A DNA stretch of 64,000 nucleotides, from the NCBI RefSeq assembly GCF_021173085.1, contig NZ_CP076412.1, positions 310,001 through 374,000 on the forward strand, given 5' to 3'. The position numbers and the translations under genes are program-made. Below the pieces are notes generated by a model. The model was not told the DNA's origin and made no database searches. It saw nothing but the letters and a program-made list of their open reading frames with translations. The DNA is from Ralstonia wenshanensis. Lineage in GTDB: Bacteria > Pseudomonadota > Gammaproteobacteria > Burkholderiales > Burkholderiaceae. How positions within the stretch are numbered: position 1 is the stretch's first letter; every line of letters starts with the position of its first letter. Positions 1 to 9,286 of the stretch are shown here, in pieces.

Positions 1-131
1 GCAGCCGGGCTCTGCGCCACAGCCGAAGTACAGGCGGCCATACCGGCCATGACTGAAACCGCGGCCGCGATGGCCAATCCCCTCTGAAACGCCTGGTGCG
101 ACGCTTTCCCTGATTGTTTTTGTGTTCTCAT
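1..131 (-). CDS. Exported protein of unknown function, N-terminal fragment
   Basis: A reading frame starts with ATG at 131 and runs leftward off the window edge. The 43 visible residues begin MRTQKQSGKASHQAFQRG, followed by a hydrophobic stretch with several Ala and Val, then MAACTSAVAQSPA. This is a typical signal peptide. A cysteine after Met-Ala-Ala could be a weak lipobox, while Ala-Val-Ala-Gln fits signal peptidase I better. The function cannot be told because the mature part lies outside the window. It is downstream of, and on the same strand as, the sigma-54 activator and tad operon, with a gap of 107 bases that shows no clear terminator. Confidence 0.6.
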   Translation of the reverse strand, partial: MRTQKQSGKASHQAFQRGLAIAAAVSVMAGMAACTSAVAQSPA

Positions 132-238
132 CTCGACCCTGTGGATTCTGCGCAGGTGTTGCAGCCGAAAACTATACGCGATCCGCCTCCCCAAGTGGCG
201 CGCCGGACGCCCGCCGCGCAGGAGGGTGTTGTATGGCG

Positions 239-1645
239 TCACTCCAGCTCGCGCAGCTCGGCTTCGCCGTCGGCAATCTGGTATTTGCGCATCTTTTCCC
301 ACAGCACCTTGCGGCTGATGCCCAGCGTGGCGGCGGTGTCCTGGCGGCGCCAATTGTTGGCATCCAGCGCGGCCAGGATACGGCGGCGCTCTTCTTCGCC
401 GCCATTTCCGCCATTCCCACCGCCACTGCGCTCGCCATAGCCGCCATTGCCGCCTTCGCGCTCGAAGGCATCGCGCTGCAGGCCGGCAAACAGCGGCAGG
501 ATGCGGGCTTCGTCCCAGCGGCCGAACTGGCGCAGCGTGATGCCGATACGCTCTGCCAGGTTGCGCAGCTCGCGCACGTTGCCGGCAAAGTAGGCGCGAG
601 TGACCGACGCCCGCACCCATTCCGGCACCGGCGGCATGGCGTCAAAGGTTTTGTCGCCCAGCAGATGCCGCAGGAACGACAGCAGCAACGCGATCTTGTC
701 GTCCGCGCCGCGCTGCTCCAGGCTCGGGATGCGCAGCTCGATCACGGCCAAGCGGAAGTACAGATCGGCCCGGAACTTGCCCGTGGCGACCATCTCGCGC
801 AGGTTCTTGTTGGTGGCTGCCACTAACCGGAAATCCAGCTTGACCGGCACCGTCGAGCCCAGCCGCGTGCATTCGCTGTCTTCCAGCACGCGCAACAGCT
901 TCACCTGCTGATACAGCGGCAGATCGCCCAGCTCATCGAGGAACAGCGTGCCGCCGTTGGCTTGTTCGAAGTAGCCACGGTGCGCGTACATGGCGCCGGT
1001 AAACGCGCCCTTGGCATGGCCGAAGAACTGCGATTCGAACAGCCCGTCGGGAATCGCGCCGCAGTTGACCGCCACGAATGGCCCCTTGCCGTAGACGCTG
1101 TTCTTGTCGTGCAGCAGGCGTGCAATACGTTCCTTGCCGGCGCCGGTTTCGCCATAAAGCATGACGTTGCTGTCGCAATCGGCAAAGGTATCGACCTGCT
1201 CCAGCAACCCGTGCATGGCCGGTGATGCAGCCACGAGATCGCTCTGATCCTGCGCCTGAGCCTGCGCAGACGACATCGATGGCAGCACCTTGCTGATCTG
1301 CGCACGGAGTTCGGTCGCACCAAAATCCGGCCCAAGCACGTGCGTGTATTCGGGCGGAAAGCGGCTCGAATCATGCTGCGTATCCGCCGCCACCCAGATC
1401 ACCGGCATGCCTTGCGCGGCCTGCCAGTCGAGCACCGTAAAGCCACCGCTTTCCACCACCGATGCGCTGATCACCGCCACCGCAGGCTTGAGCCGAGGCT
1501 CGGCGGGCTGAAAATCGATACCGCCTGCGCGGATGACCTCCGCCCCGAACGGCGCCATGAACCGCGCTACACGATCGGCAATGTCGTGGCGGCCTTCCCA
1601 GACAAAAATCTCAAGCGTTTCGTACGCCCAGCGATCGGTTTTCAT
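239..1645 (-). CDS. Sigma-54 dependent transcriptional activator with degenerate receiver
   Basis: This 468-residue bacterial enhancer-binding protein has three parts. Residues 1-125 look like a receiver domain, but the place of the phospho-accepting Asp ([10 protein letters not shown], about 56-65) has no acidic residue before the turn. Residues about 140-375 form an AAA+ domain with Walker A GETGAGKE (165-172), the sigma-54 contact loop GAFTGA (213-218) and Walker [10 protein letters not shown] Gly/Asn-rich linker leads to a Fis-type helix-turn-helix (about 428-462). It starts 15 bases after tadG stops, so it is probably the last gene of the tad operon. A receiver without its Asp recalls FleQ and VpsR, which answer to cyclic di-GMP; that link is inference. 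Sigma-54 promoters at 14684-14699 and 15011-15026 are candidate targets. Confidence 0.88.
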   Translation of the reverse strand: MKTDRWAYETLEIFVWEGRHDIADRVARFMAPFGAEVIRAGGIDFQPAEPRLKPAVAVISASVVESGGFTVLDWQAAQGMPVIWVAADTQHDSSRFPPEYTHVLGPDFGATELRAQISKVLPSMSSAQAQAQDQSDLVAASPAMHGLLEQVDTFADCDSNVMLYGETGAGKERIARLLHDKNSVYGKGPFVAVNCGAIPDGLFESQFFGHAKGAFTGAMYAHRGYFEQANGGTLFLDELGDLPLYQQVKLLRVLEDSECTRLGSTVPVKLDFRLVAATNKNLREMVATGKFRADLYFRLAVIELRIPSLEQRGADDKIALLLSFLRHLLGDKTFDAMPPVPEWVRASVTRAYFAGNVRELRNLAERIGITLRQFGRWDEARILPLFAGLQRDAFEREGGNGGYGERSGGGNGGNGGEEERRRILAALDANNWRRQDTAATLGISRKVLWEKMRKYQIADGEAELRELE

Positions 1646-1660
1646 GTCGTCGCTTCCATG

Positions 1661-3376
1661 TCAGTAAACCAACTCGACGGCGTCGCAGTCGAGCGAGAGG
1701 AGTTTGATGTCGGCGTAGCCGAGTTGGATGCCGAGGACTTCGAGTAGAGGGGTGAGTACCGCGTCGAGGGTCGAGCCAATCAGAGCTAGCACCGGAGACA
1801 GAATCGCCGTACCAATCGGCCCAAGTGGAATTCCCAGGACAGTCAACTGCAGCTGATCGAGGTTGCTGTTCAGGACAGAGCCAAACACTGCCTGCGTACT
1901 CACACGCGGTGGTGAATTGCCGCTTGTACCGGTCTGCGGATTCAATCCGATCTGAGTGGCCGCGATGGTTTCGTCAGCCCACCCCGAATTGGGGGCCGGC
2001 GACACGTTGGCCTTAATACTCACTGCACCAATCCCAAGCAGAGTGACGAGAGGCGCCGGTGCGGCCGATGCGCAATTCAACGCGCCACTTACCGCCGTAT
2101 CCGCCCCTGTAGCAATGCACAGCGAAACGGGCTGGGGTTGCGCTGAGATGGTGGCTGTCGAGTTCTGACGAGGAACGACACAGTTGGTCGATTTCGCATG
2201 CCCCTGGGCGCCCGCGACCTGCAAACCGATCGGCAACGTAATACCGGCAACCCCCAGCACGTTGGCATTGATGCCTAGACCCAACCGCACTTGCGCCGTC
2301 CGCGCTTGCGTTCGCCATTGCCCTGCGTTCGGCCCCGACAAGAATTGTCCTGGTGGCCCAACCGCAATGGCCGGAGGCTCGATGATCTTCAGCGATAGCG
2401 AGACCGTCCCAAGCCCTAGGATGTTGAGCACAACAGGCGCCACATTCACGGCCGACTGGCTATTCGCAATCTGCGCAGCCGTCGTAAGGAGGTCGAGCAC
2501 ATTGACGGTGGCATTGAGGGCAGCCTGTTCATTGCCCGCCAGCGCCAGCACCTGCAACAAGCCCGGCGACGAGGCTCCGCCATCGCCAATATTGATCGGC
2601 ACATTCAGATCGCTGCCAAACGACAGCGCATTGCTGGCGCCTGCCCCGCCCACCGACACCCCAGCCAGGCCGGACTGCGACGCCACCGAGATCACAGCAT
2701 TGAAAAAAGTCCCCAGGCTAGGCGAGAGCGACAGCAGTTCCTGCATCGACCCCGCACCCAGCGCGACCGCAAGATCGGCCAGGCGGATGTTGGTCGTGGC
2801 CAGCCCCTGATACGAAACGGCATCGATATTCAAGTTCGTGTGGAGCAGGTATCCGAGCAGCTGGTTCAGAAGTCCGTTATCGACTGAGGCAAGCCCAGAC
2901 CCGAGGGAGAACGCCACGATGGATGTGTTCTTCGCAATCGCCGTCGCCGTCAATTGCCGCCGGCCCACCATGAAGAAATACGGCACGTTCTGGGTGATCG
3001 TCACCTGCGCTGCGTTGGTGTTGCCGTCAACAGCCGCCTGCGCGGTGAAGTACGTGGGCGCCGTGCCCGCGCTGGCATCCCAGACGCCTGGCACGACTGC
3101 CAGCGTGACATTGGTGCCATCCACTGTCAGTCCGTTCTGCACCACCGCCTGTTGTGCGGCGGTCGGCAGGTCAAGCCGCTGCACGGCGGCCATCGCTGCC
3201 AGATCGGCCGAGCGTTGCAGCGCGCGCTGCTGATAGAACAGGTTGCCGATGTCGATCGACACCAACACCGCCAGTCCGACCGTGGCAATGAAGGTGGCCG
3301 TCATCACGCTGACCGCGCCACGCAGGCGGCGGAGCAAGACGGCTCGGCGAAGACGGGGGGCGGCGGCTCGTGTCAC
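1661..3376 (-). CDS. tadG: TadG-like Flp pilus assembly protein
   Basis: 571 residues. The N-terminus has one hydrophobic segment (about 20-45) followed by IDIGNLFYQQRALQRSADLA, the usual layout of TadE/TadG-like minor pilin proteins: a membrane anchor, then a helix rich in Ala and Gln. The rest is a long periplasmic part rich in Gly, Ala, Leu and Asn with few charges. The start is GTG at 3376 without a clear Shine-Dalgarno sequence; no better start is seen. It follows the DUF3613-type gene by 24 bases and precedes the sigma-54 activator by 15, so it is part of the tad transcription unit. In other Tad systems TadG-like proteins help anchor or assemble the Flp pilus in the envelope. Confidence 0.8.
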   Translation of the reverse strand: MTRAAAPRLRRAVLLRRLRGAVSVMTATFIATVGLAVLVSIDIGNLFYQQRALQRSADLAAMAAVQRLDLPTAAQQAVVQNGLTVDGTNVTLAVVPGVWDASAGTAPTYFTAQAAVDGNTNAAQVTITQNVPYFFMVGRRQLTATAIAKNTSIVAFSLGSGLASVDNGLLNQLLGYLLHTNLNIDAVSYQGLATTNIRLADLAVALGAGSMQELLSLSPSLGTFFNAVISVASQSGLAGVSVGGAGASNALSFGSDLNVPINIGDGGASSPGLLQVLALAGNEQAALNATVNVLDLLTTAAQIANSQSAVNVAPVVLNILGLGTVSLSLKIIEPPAIAVGPPGQFLSGPNAGQWRTQARTAQVRLGLGINANVLGVAGITLPIGLQVAGAQGHAKSTNCVVPRQNSTATISAQPQPVSLCIATGADTAVSGALNCASAAPAPLVTLLGIGAVSIKANVSPAPNSGWADETIAATQIGLNPQTGTSGNSPPRVSTQAVFGSVLNSNLDQLQLTVLGIPLGPIGTAILSPVLALIGSTLDAVLTPLLEVLGIQLGYADIKLLSLDCDAVELVY

Positions 3377-3400
3377 AGCGTGAGGTACGTTTCGCAGGGA

Positions 3401-3730
3401 TCAGCGCCCAGACTGCTGAACAAGGTTGACAGTGGAGGCCCGCGTTCCGGAGCTCTGCTGTGCCAGGCCGGGCATGGCCTGGTTGAACGAATTGAGGTAG
3501 CGCTGATAGGCCAGCGCTGCCTGCTCGCCTCGCAACGGTACGAACTCGCCCGCGTAGGTGCCCTCGGCCTGCGCCTTGAGCAGTGCTCGCGTCGCATCGC
3601 CCACTTGGGTGCCGACCTTGGGCGCCGTCGCAGCGCTCTGCGGGTCGCCACCCGAGAATCCCTGGGCGCCGGCAACGCCGCACGTCAGCCATGCCGCCAC
3701 GCCAGCGGCCATCAAGATGCGGAAAGTCAT
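3401..3730 (-). CDS. Small exported DUF3613-type protein of tad locus
   Basis: 109 residues with a signal peptide (about 1-22, ending GVAGAQG) and a short polar mature part containing VPLRGEQAALAYQRYLNSF. Small proteins of this size and pattern sit in the tad loci of Ralstonia and Burkholderia and are usually called DUF3613; that assignment is from memory and not from a search. The start ATG overlaps the tadD stop as ATGA and has a good GGAGG ribosome site inside tadD, so translation is probably coupled. The role is unknown; the location suggests a periplasmic accessory of Flp pilus assembly. Confidence 0.65.
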   Translation of the reverse strand: MTFRILMAAGVAAWLTCGVAGAQGFSGGDPQSAATAPKVGTQVGDATRALLKAQAEGTYAGEFVPLRGEQAALAYQRYLNSFNQAMPGLAQQSSGTRASTVNLVQQSGR

Positions 3731-4662
3731 TGCGAAGCCTCCAAGGTGTCAAGCAGGCGACCGCGCTGCAATGCCAGCGGGCGGGCCGATGTGTGGGTGG
3801 CGGTCGCCGCAGCGGCGATCGAAACGCCCGCAGACGCTGCGGCAGAAGGCCCGGTTGCCACAACGCGCGGCGCCATCGTCGTGGTTTCCCGAGCGATACG
3901 GCGATCTCGCCAGGCAGCGCGCACGCGGGCAACGTCGTCATCGACTGCCTTGCGCGCAGATGCCGTCAGTTGTGCATGCGACGCGAGGGATGCAGCATCG
4001 TCCTTGCGATCGTTCACGGTCAGCCAGATCACCAGATTGCCGGCGATCTTCGGGCTGGCGGCGGCCATCTGCTGCGCTTGCATCAATGGCACGCGGGCTT
4101 GCTCGACCTCGCCGGCACGCATGAGCGCGTAGCCAAGATCGCTGGCCGTGCTGGCGTCGGTCGGATTCGCCTGAGCCGCGACCTGCAGCCGGCGAGCCGC
4201 CTCGGCAAAGTTGCCCTGGCGCCCCGCAACGATGCCCAGCCCGCGCCAGGCGGCGGCATTGAGCAATCCGCCTTGCGTGCCTGCACCCATGGCAGACGTG
4301 GCGCCCACAACCGCGCGGTACTCGGCATCGGCAGCGGCAAGTTGATCGGTTTCACGCAGCGCATCCGCGCGCAGCAGCATGATTTCGGGCGCGCGGCCAT
4401 AGCGTTGCTGGTAGGCATCGATATGCGCGAGCGATGCGTAATACAGGCCCTGCTCCTGCATCTTGCGAATCAGCGAAAGATACGTCGCCGGACTGGTGAT
4501 CTCGGACTTCTCCTGGCTCTGACGCTGACGAGCCATTTCAATGTCGGCATCGGCGCGCAGGCTCATGTCGGACGTGGCCATCGAGCCGCAGCCAGCCAGG
4601 AGGATGGTCAACATGGCCACGCCGGCCCAGCTGGCGCGCGCGGTGTTTGGGAAGCGTGTCAT
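3727..4662 (-). CDS. tadD: TadD, TPR lipoprotein of Flp pilus assembly
   Basis: 311 residues. The N-terminal signal ends in lipobox LLAGC (Cys about 25), so it should be a lipoprotein. The middle holds tetratricopeptide-like helix pairs (for example AAAWRGLGIVAGRQGNFAEAARRLQVAAQANP and the following ASDLGYALMRAGEVEQA). TadD proteins are thought to help outer-membrane assembly of the RcpA secretin channel. The start lies one base after the tadC stop. The last part (after residue 250) is rich in Ala and Thr and probably unordered. Confidence 0.85.
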   Translation of the reverse strand: MTRFPNTARASWAGVAMLTILLAGCGSMATSDMSLRADADIEMARQRQSQEKSEITSPATYLSLIRKMQEQGLYYASLAHIDAYQQRYGRAPEIMLLRADALRETDQLAAADAEYRAVVGATSAMGAGTQGGLLNAAAWRGLGIVAGRQGNFAEAARRLQVAAQANPTDASTASDLGYALMRAGEVEQARVPLMQAQQMAAASPKIAGNLVIWLTVNDRKDDAASLASHAQLTASARKAVDDDVARVRAAWRDRRIARETTTMAPRVVATGPSAAASAGVSIAAAATATHTSARPLALQRGRLLDTLEASQ

Positions 4663-4663
4663 C

Positions 4664-5653
4664 TCAATGTCCCCCGGTGTGTTGCAGGCTGCGCATGACG
4701 CCCATGAAGCCGGGCCCCGCCGTGACGATCAGCAACGCGGGCAATAGCGTCAGGACCATGATCATCGTCATCTGCACGGTCAGCTTGCCCACGCGCTCCT
4801 TCAGCCGCGCGCGGCGGTTCTCCTGCAGACGGCCGCCGAACTGCCGCAGCGGCTCCTGCACCGCGCCGCCGAAGCGATCCACCTGCGTAAGCAGCGTGAT
4901 GAGGCCCTTCAAGTCTTCGTTGTCGAACAGTCGCGCAATGCGCAGCAGCGTTTGCTCGCGGGGGCGGCCCGAGGCGAACTGCTGGTTGGCGCGGCCAAAT
5001 TCACCCGCCAGCACGGGCAGCATGCTGTGGAACTCGTTGGCGATCACCTGCAGGCTCTGGTCAATTGACAAGCCGACGCCCTGCAGCAGCCGCAGCATGT
5101 CGACCATGACGGGCAGCTCATCGTCCATACGGCGCCGGCGGCTTTCCTTGCGGCGCCCGAGCAGCCACTTCGGCGCAAGGTAGCCCAACGCGATGCCGAC
5201 AAAACTGAACACGAACACGAACAGGAGCGATGACGCATGCAACGCGCCGAACACAGCAAGCAGCGGCGGCAGCAGGATACGGGTCCCACCAAAGACGGTG
5301 CGGGCGTGTTCGCCGTAGTAGCCGCATTCCTCAAGCAACTTGCGGTCTTCCTCCGTCACGATGCGGCGGCCCAGGCCGGTGTCGATCCAGCGCTGTCCCA
5401 CCTTGGCAATCTGTTGCTGGATCTGCTGCGCTTCACGCGGGCCGTGCGGGCGTGGCTTGGCGGCGGGCTGCCCAACCGGCGACGCAGCGGGTGCCACCGG
5501 GTTGGCCGCCGACGCGCGCATGTCGGACAGCGCCGTATCGAGCTTGCGTGCGCTGCGGTGTCGCGTGAGCGTTGCACGCAGCGCGAGCCCACCGAATACC
5601 AGCACGCCTGCGGCCGCCGCGGTCAGGCTGAGGGTGATCAGGGCATCGTCCAT
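4664..5653 (-). CDS. tadC: TadC, inner-membrane platform protein
   Basis: 329 residues, type II secretion F-domain family. An N-terminal membrane segment (about 5-25), a central cytoplasmic stretch, a hydrophobic pair at about 135-165 and a last membrane segment near 295-315 fit TadC. With TadB it forms the inner-membrane platform that couples the TadA ATPase to pilin export. A GAGGAG ribosome site lies just before the ATG. It lies between tadB (9-base gap) and tadD (1-base gap). Confidence 0.88.
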   Translation of the reverse strand: MDDALITLSLTAAAAGVLVFGGLALRATLTRHRSARKLDTALSDMRASAANPVAPAASPVGQPAAKPRPHGPREAQQIQQQIAKVGQRWIDTGLGRRIVTEEDRKLLEECGYYGEHARTVFGGTRILLPPLLAVFGALHASSLLFVFVFSFVGIALGYLAPKWLLGRRKESRRRRMDDELPVMVDMLRLLQGVGLSIDQSLQVIANEFHSMLPVLAGEFGRANQQFASGRPREQTLLRIARLFDNEDLKGLITLLTQVDRFGGAVQEPLRQFGGRLQENRRARLKERVGKLTVQMTMIMVLTLLPALLIVTAGPGFMGVMRSLQHTGGH

Positions 5654-5662
5654 GCGTTCTCC

Positions 5663-6589
5663 TCAGACCGATTTCGCCAGCCTGGCCAGCATGACCGCAC
5701 CCAGCACTTCCATGCCGAATGCCGTAAGAATCAACGTCTTGCCGAACGGGTCACGCCACATCGACATGATGTATGCCGCGTTGAACATGACGATGACACC
5801 GCCCACCACGATCGGCAGCAGGCCGATGATCCATGCGGACAAACGCGTTTCCGCCGACAGTGCAAACAGCTCGCGCTGGGCTTGCTGCCGATCGCGCATG
5901 AATGCAGCCGTGCGCTCCATCACAATGTCAGCCCGCCCGCCGTAGCGCAACGCGAGGCGCAGCACCGACGACAGCAGGACCAGTTCGTTCACGCGGTACT
6001 GCTGGCCGACGGTCAGCACCGCTGCATCGAGGTCCTTTCCCGCGCGCTGCATCTGCGTGATGGCGATCAGGCAGTTGCGCAACGGCTGCTCGGTATTGGC
6101 ACTCGCCGCCTGAAACGCCGCGGGCACCGCGCTGCCGATGCTCATCAGCCGCACCACGCCATCGAGAAAGCCCGGCAATTGCGCCAGCAGGCGCTCGTTC
6201 ATCTTCCGGGTGCGGTTCCAAAGCAGGAACGCAACGATCAAGACATACAGTGCTAACGCCGTCAGGGCCGAAAGCGTGCTCGACATCGCCCAGACCGCGA
6301 GCGAAATCATCAGCGCCGGGCCAATCAGCAGCACATAAAAACGCCGGCTCGGCTCGATGTCGGCGCGGCGCAGTGTATCGTGCCAGGCGCGATTAAGCGA
6401 GTCGGGCACGCTTGCCGGCACCGGCTCCACATTCGGTTGATAACGCGCATTGATCTGCTCGGTCTGTGCACGCACGAAGCTGCGCGACGCCTCGCGCTCG
6501 CGACGGCGCACGGCCTCCGCCCACAGCATGAGCGATGCGCCCATCAGCAGCAGCGCGAGGCAACCAAACCAGAGCGTCATGCTAGACAT
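5663..6589 (-). CDS. tadB: TadB, inner-membrane platform protein
   Basis: 308 residues, type II secretion F-domain family like its neighbour TadC. It has a membrane anchor at the N-terminus (about 4-22), a hydrophobic pair near 85-120 and C-terminal membrane helices after a segment ending FALSAETRLSAW. The ATG overlaps the end of tadA (tadA stops at 6582), so translation is probably coupled; a second ATG three codons in is also possible. It is a partner of TadC in the Flp pilus inner-membrane platform. Confidence 0.88.
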   Translation of the reverse strand: MSSMTLWFGCLALLLMGASLMLWAEAVRRREREASRSFVRAQTEQINARYQPNVEPVPASVPDSLNRAWHDTLRRADIEPSRRFYVLLIGPALMISLAVWAMSSTLSALTALALYVLIVAFLLWNRTRKMNERLLAQLPGFLDGVVRLMSIGSAVPAAFQAASANTEQPLRNCLIAITQMQRAGKDLDAAVLTVGQQYRVNELVLLSSVLRLALRYGGRADIVMERTAAFMRDRQQAQRELFALSAETRLSAWIIGLLPIVVGGVIVMFNAAYIMSMWRDPFGKTLILTAFGMEVLGAVMLARLAKSV

Positions 6590-7937
6590 GGAAACGGCCT
6601 CCGCCGCCGAATCCGGTCATCCCACCATCCATCCCGCCGCCCTCGCTGTTGCGCATGCGGGCCAGCTTGGGCGAATGCGGCTGCAAGCCAAGCGCCGTCC
6701 AGCGGTCGACCTCTTCGCCATCCGGGCCGACGTAGGGCTCGTAGCGGTACAGCTCCTGCGTGGAGATGATGTTGTCCCCGAGCCCCGTCACTTCCGTGAT
6801 CGACAGGATGCGGCGCTTGCCGTTGGACAACCGCCCGATCTGCACGATGAAATCAATGGCGTTGGTGATCTGCCGGCGCAAGCTCACCTCACTGCCTTGG
6901 AATCCGGCAAAGCCCGCCAGCATTTCCAGCCGGTAGAGGCATTCGCGCGGGCTGCTGGCGTGAATGGTGCCCATCGACCCATCGTGACCGGTGCTCATGG
7001 CTTGGAGCATTTCCAGCACTTCGCCGCCACGCACTTCGCCCACGATGATGCGGTCGGGCCGCATGCGCAGGCTGTTGCGCAGCAGCTCCCGAATCGTGAC
7101 GACGCCCGTGCCCTCGAAGCCGCCAGGCCGGCTTTCCAGGCGCACCACGTGCGGATGGTTGAGCGACAGCTCTGCCGTGTCTTCAATGGTGATCACGCGC
7201 TCGGTCGTCGGAATGTGATACGCCATGGCGTTGAGCAGCGACGTCTTGCCCGAGCTCGTACCCCCGCTCACCAGGATGTTGCATCGGGCACGCACAGCAG
7301 ATTCGATCAACGCACCGATCTCTGCACTCATGGTGCCCAGGCCAAGCAGGTCTTCTGGCTTGAGCGGGTCCTTCCGGAACTTGCGGATCGACACCACCGG
7401 CCCTTCGAGGGCCAGCGGCGGAATGACCACGTTGATGCGGCCACCGTCGGGCAAGCGCGCATCGACCATCGGGTTCGATTCATCCAACCGCCGCCCGATT
7501 GGTGCGAGGATGCGGCGCACGATGCGCAGCAGGTGGTTGTTGTCGGCAAAGCGCACCGGAATGCGCTCGAGAATGCCGTGACGCGACACGTACACGTCCA
7601 GATGACCGTTGACGAGAATGTCTTCCACCGCCGGATCGGCCAGCAGGTCTTCGATGGGGCCGAAGCCGGCCAACTCCTTGGTGAGCGCCTCGGCAATCTG
7701 CCGCACCTCCGTCTCGTTGACGGGGATGCGGCGCATGCGCGTGAAGCCTTCCACTTCCAGATCGACAAAACGCTGGATGGCCGTGCGCGACCAACGGCCG
7801 AACTCGGCGCCGAGTTCTTCGATGCGCGTCAGCAGGTGTTCGTGCGCGGCTTCCTTGATGTCCTGGAAGGCCTGCGAAACGGCGAACACGCCGTGGCCGG
7901 CGTCCGCCTGGTTGGAGAACTCGATGGGTTGGGTCAT
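6582..7937 (-). CDS. tadA: TadA (CpaF) secretion ATPase
   Basis: 451 residues, the hexameric ATPase that powers Flp pilus secretion. Walker A GGTSSGKT (225-232), an Asp box, and Walker B region [17 protein letters not shown] are all present, followed by the His box around [13 protein letters not shown]. An N-terminal all-helical domain precedes the core, as in other CpaF proteins. The C-terminus ends in a Gly-rich tail ([19 protein letters not shown]). The start overlaps the tadZ stop by four bases (ATGA). Confidence 0.95.
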   Translation of the reverse strand: MTQPIEFSNQADAGHGVFAVSQAFQDIKEAAHEHLLTRIEELGAEFGRWSRTAIQRFVDLEVEGFTRMRRIPVNETEVRQIAEALTKELAGFGPIEDLLADPAVEDILVNGHLDVYVSRHGILERIPVRFADNNHLLRIVRRILAPIGRRLDESNPMVDARLPDGGRINVVIPPLALEGPVVSIRKFRKDPLKPEDLLGLGTMSAEIGALIESAVRARCNILVSGGTSSGKTSLLNAMAYHIPTTERVITIEDTAELSLNHPHVVRLESRPGGFEGTGVVTIRELLRNSLRMRPDRIIVGEVRGGEVLEMLQAMSTGHDGSMGTIHASSPRECLYRLEMLAGFAGFQGSEVSLRRQITNAIDFIVQIGRLSNGKRRILSITEVTGLGDNIISTQELYRYEPYVGPDGEEVDRWTALGLQPHSPKLARMRNSEGGGMDGGMTGFGGGGRFHV

Positions 7938-9277
7938 GTCGCGTTCCGTTCGGTGGTACCGATATCCAGTTCAGCGGCGTCTGCCGACTTGCGTTTGGAG
8001 CGCCCGCCAAAGCGCCCGCCCAGCCGCGCACTCACACCCGACACCCAGCTCGACACACCTGACGCGCGCTCACTCTGCTGCGCATAGCCGAGCGTCTGGG
8101 CAATCTGGGCAAGCGCGCGCACATAGGCATCTGTAGGGTGGGTCTCGGCCAGCATCGCGCCCTGGTTGGAGGCGATCACCAGCGCTTCGCGGCGGTTCGG
8201 CACGGTCAGCACCGAGGGGATCTCCAGCCGCTCGGCAATCTGCGCTGCATCCAACGACAGGCGCGTGTCGAACTTCGAAATGGTCAGGTGCAGGTGGTCG
8301 CGGTCAATTTCGCGCTTCTTGAGTTCCTGCATCAGCTCGGCGGCCGACACGATGGCGCCTACGCTCTGCTCGGTTACCAGCATCACGTCGTCGGCGGCCT
8401 TGATGATCTGTGCGATGAAGTCGATGTTGCCGAACCCGCCCAGGTCAACGACCTGCAGGTCGAAGAACGTACGCAGCCGATTGAGCAGGCCGAGCGCTTC
8501 AGAGAACGAGATGTCGCGCATTTCCGCCAGCGAGATCGGCAGCGGCAGAACGGCAAGCCCGTTCGGATGACGCGACAGCGCGGTCTGTACAAACACCTGG
8601 TCGAAGCGACGCAGGTTGCGCACGGCCTCGACGAAATGGAAATTGGCCTGCACGTTCAGGTACAGCGCGCCATCACGCAGCGGCTGCCCCAGGTCGAGCA
8701 GCATCACATCACTGGCCGACGTGCGGCGCACGAGCGTGGCCAGATTGGTGGCCAACGTTGTGGCGCCCACGCCGGGGCGTGCGCCCAACACGGCCAGCAC
8801 GCGGCCGCGGCGGGTCGGCTCAGCCGATGCGCGCTCCGCCAGCAGGCGGCGCACCACGCGCACAGCCTCGGCCGGTGCGCCGTCCACATCGACGAAATCC
8901 TTGACCCCTGCGCGCAAGGCAGCCAGCATCGCGCGGCCATCGGCAGCGGAGCCCACAGCCACCAGCGGCAAGCCCGGAAACAAGCGCGTGAGTTGCGCGA
9001 CCAGTTGCGTCGCCTCGTTGATGGCGTCGGCGCCCTCGCCAAGCTTCTGGTCGTGATCTGGCACGTCAATGAGCGTGGGCGACGAGGCAAAGCGCACGAA
9101 CACGACCTCGGGGTTCACTGCGCCAATCTGTTCGATGAACGCGTCGTGGCCGGTCGTCTCGGCCACCAGCACGCCCAGCTCGCGAATCGCCCCCGCCAGC
9201 CAGCGGTGCACCGCTGCCGCCTGGGCGTCGCCTTGCATACCGCCACGCGCGCCGCCGTGCAGAAGGAAGTAATCCAT
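7934..9277 (-). CDS. tadZ: TadZ (CpaE) localisation ATPase-like protein
   Basis: 447 residues. The N-terminal half is receiver-like, and the second half is a MinD/ParA-type ATPase domain with a deviant Walker A, ARPGVGATTLATNLA, in which the lysine before the Thr pair is Ala. This change is common in CpaE/TadZ proteins. TadZ places the Tad machine at the pole or focus. The C-terminus has a polar tail rich in Ser and Arg. The start has an AAGGGG ribosome site; the stop overlaps the tadA start. Confidence 0.9.
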   Translation of the reverse strand: MDYFLLHGGARGGMQGDAQAAAVHRWLAGAIRELGVLVAETTGHDAFIEQIGAVNPEVVFVRFASSPTLIDVPDHDQKLGEGADAINEATQLVAQLTRLFPGLPLVAVGSAADGRAMLAALRAGVKDFVDVDGAPAEAVRVVRRLLAERASAEPTRRGRVLAVLGARPGVGATTLATNLATLVRRTSASDVMLLDLGQPLRDGALYLNVQANFHFVEAVRNLRRFDQVFVQTALSRHPNGLAVLPLPISLAEMRDISFSEALGLLNRLRTFFDLQVVDLGGFGNIDFIAQIIKAADDVMLVTEQSVGAIVSAAELMQELKKREIDRDHLHLTISKFDTRLSLDAAQIAERLEIPSVLTVPNRREALVIASNQGAMLAETHPTDAYVRALAQIAQTLGYAQQSERASGVSSWVSGVSARLGGRFGGRSKRKSADAAELDIGTTERNAT

Positions 9278-9286
9278 GCCGGCCCC

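Noticed and set aside
122..826. Long rightward frame of 234 codons
   Set aside because: It is antisense to the well-supported sigma-54 activator gene and has shadow-like composition.
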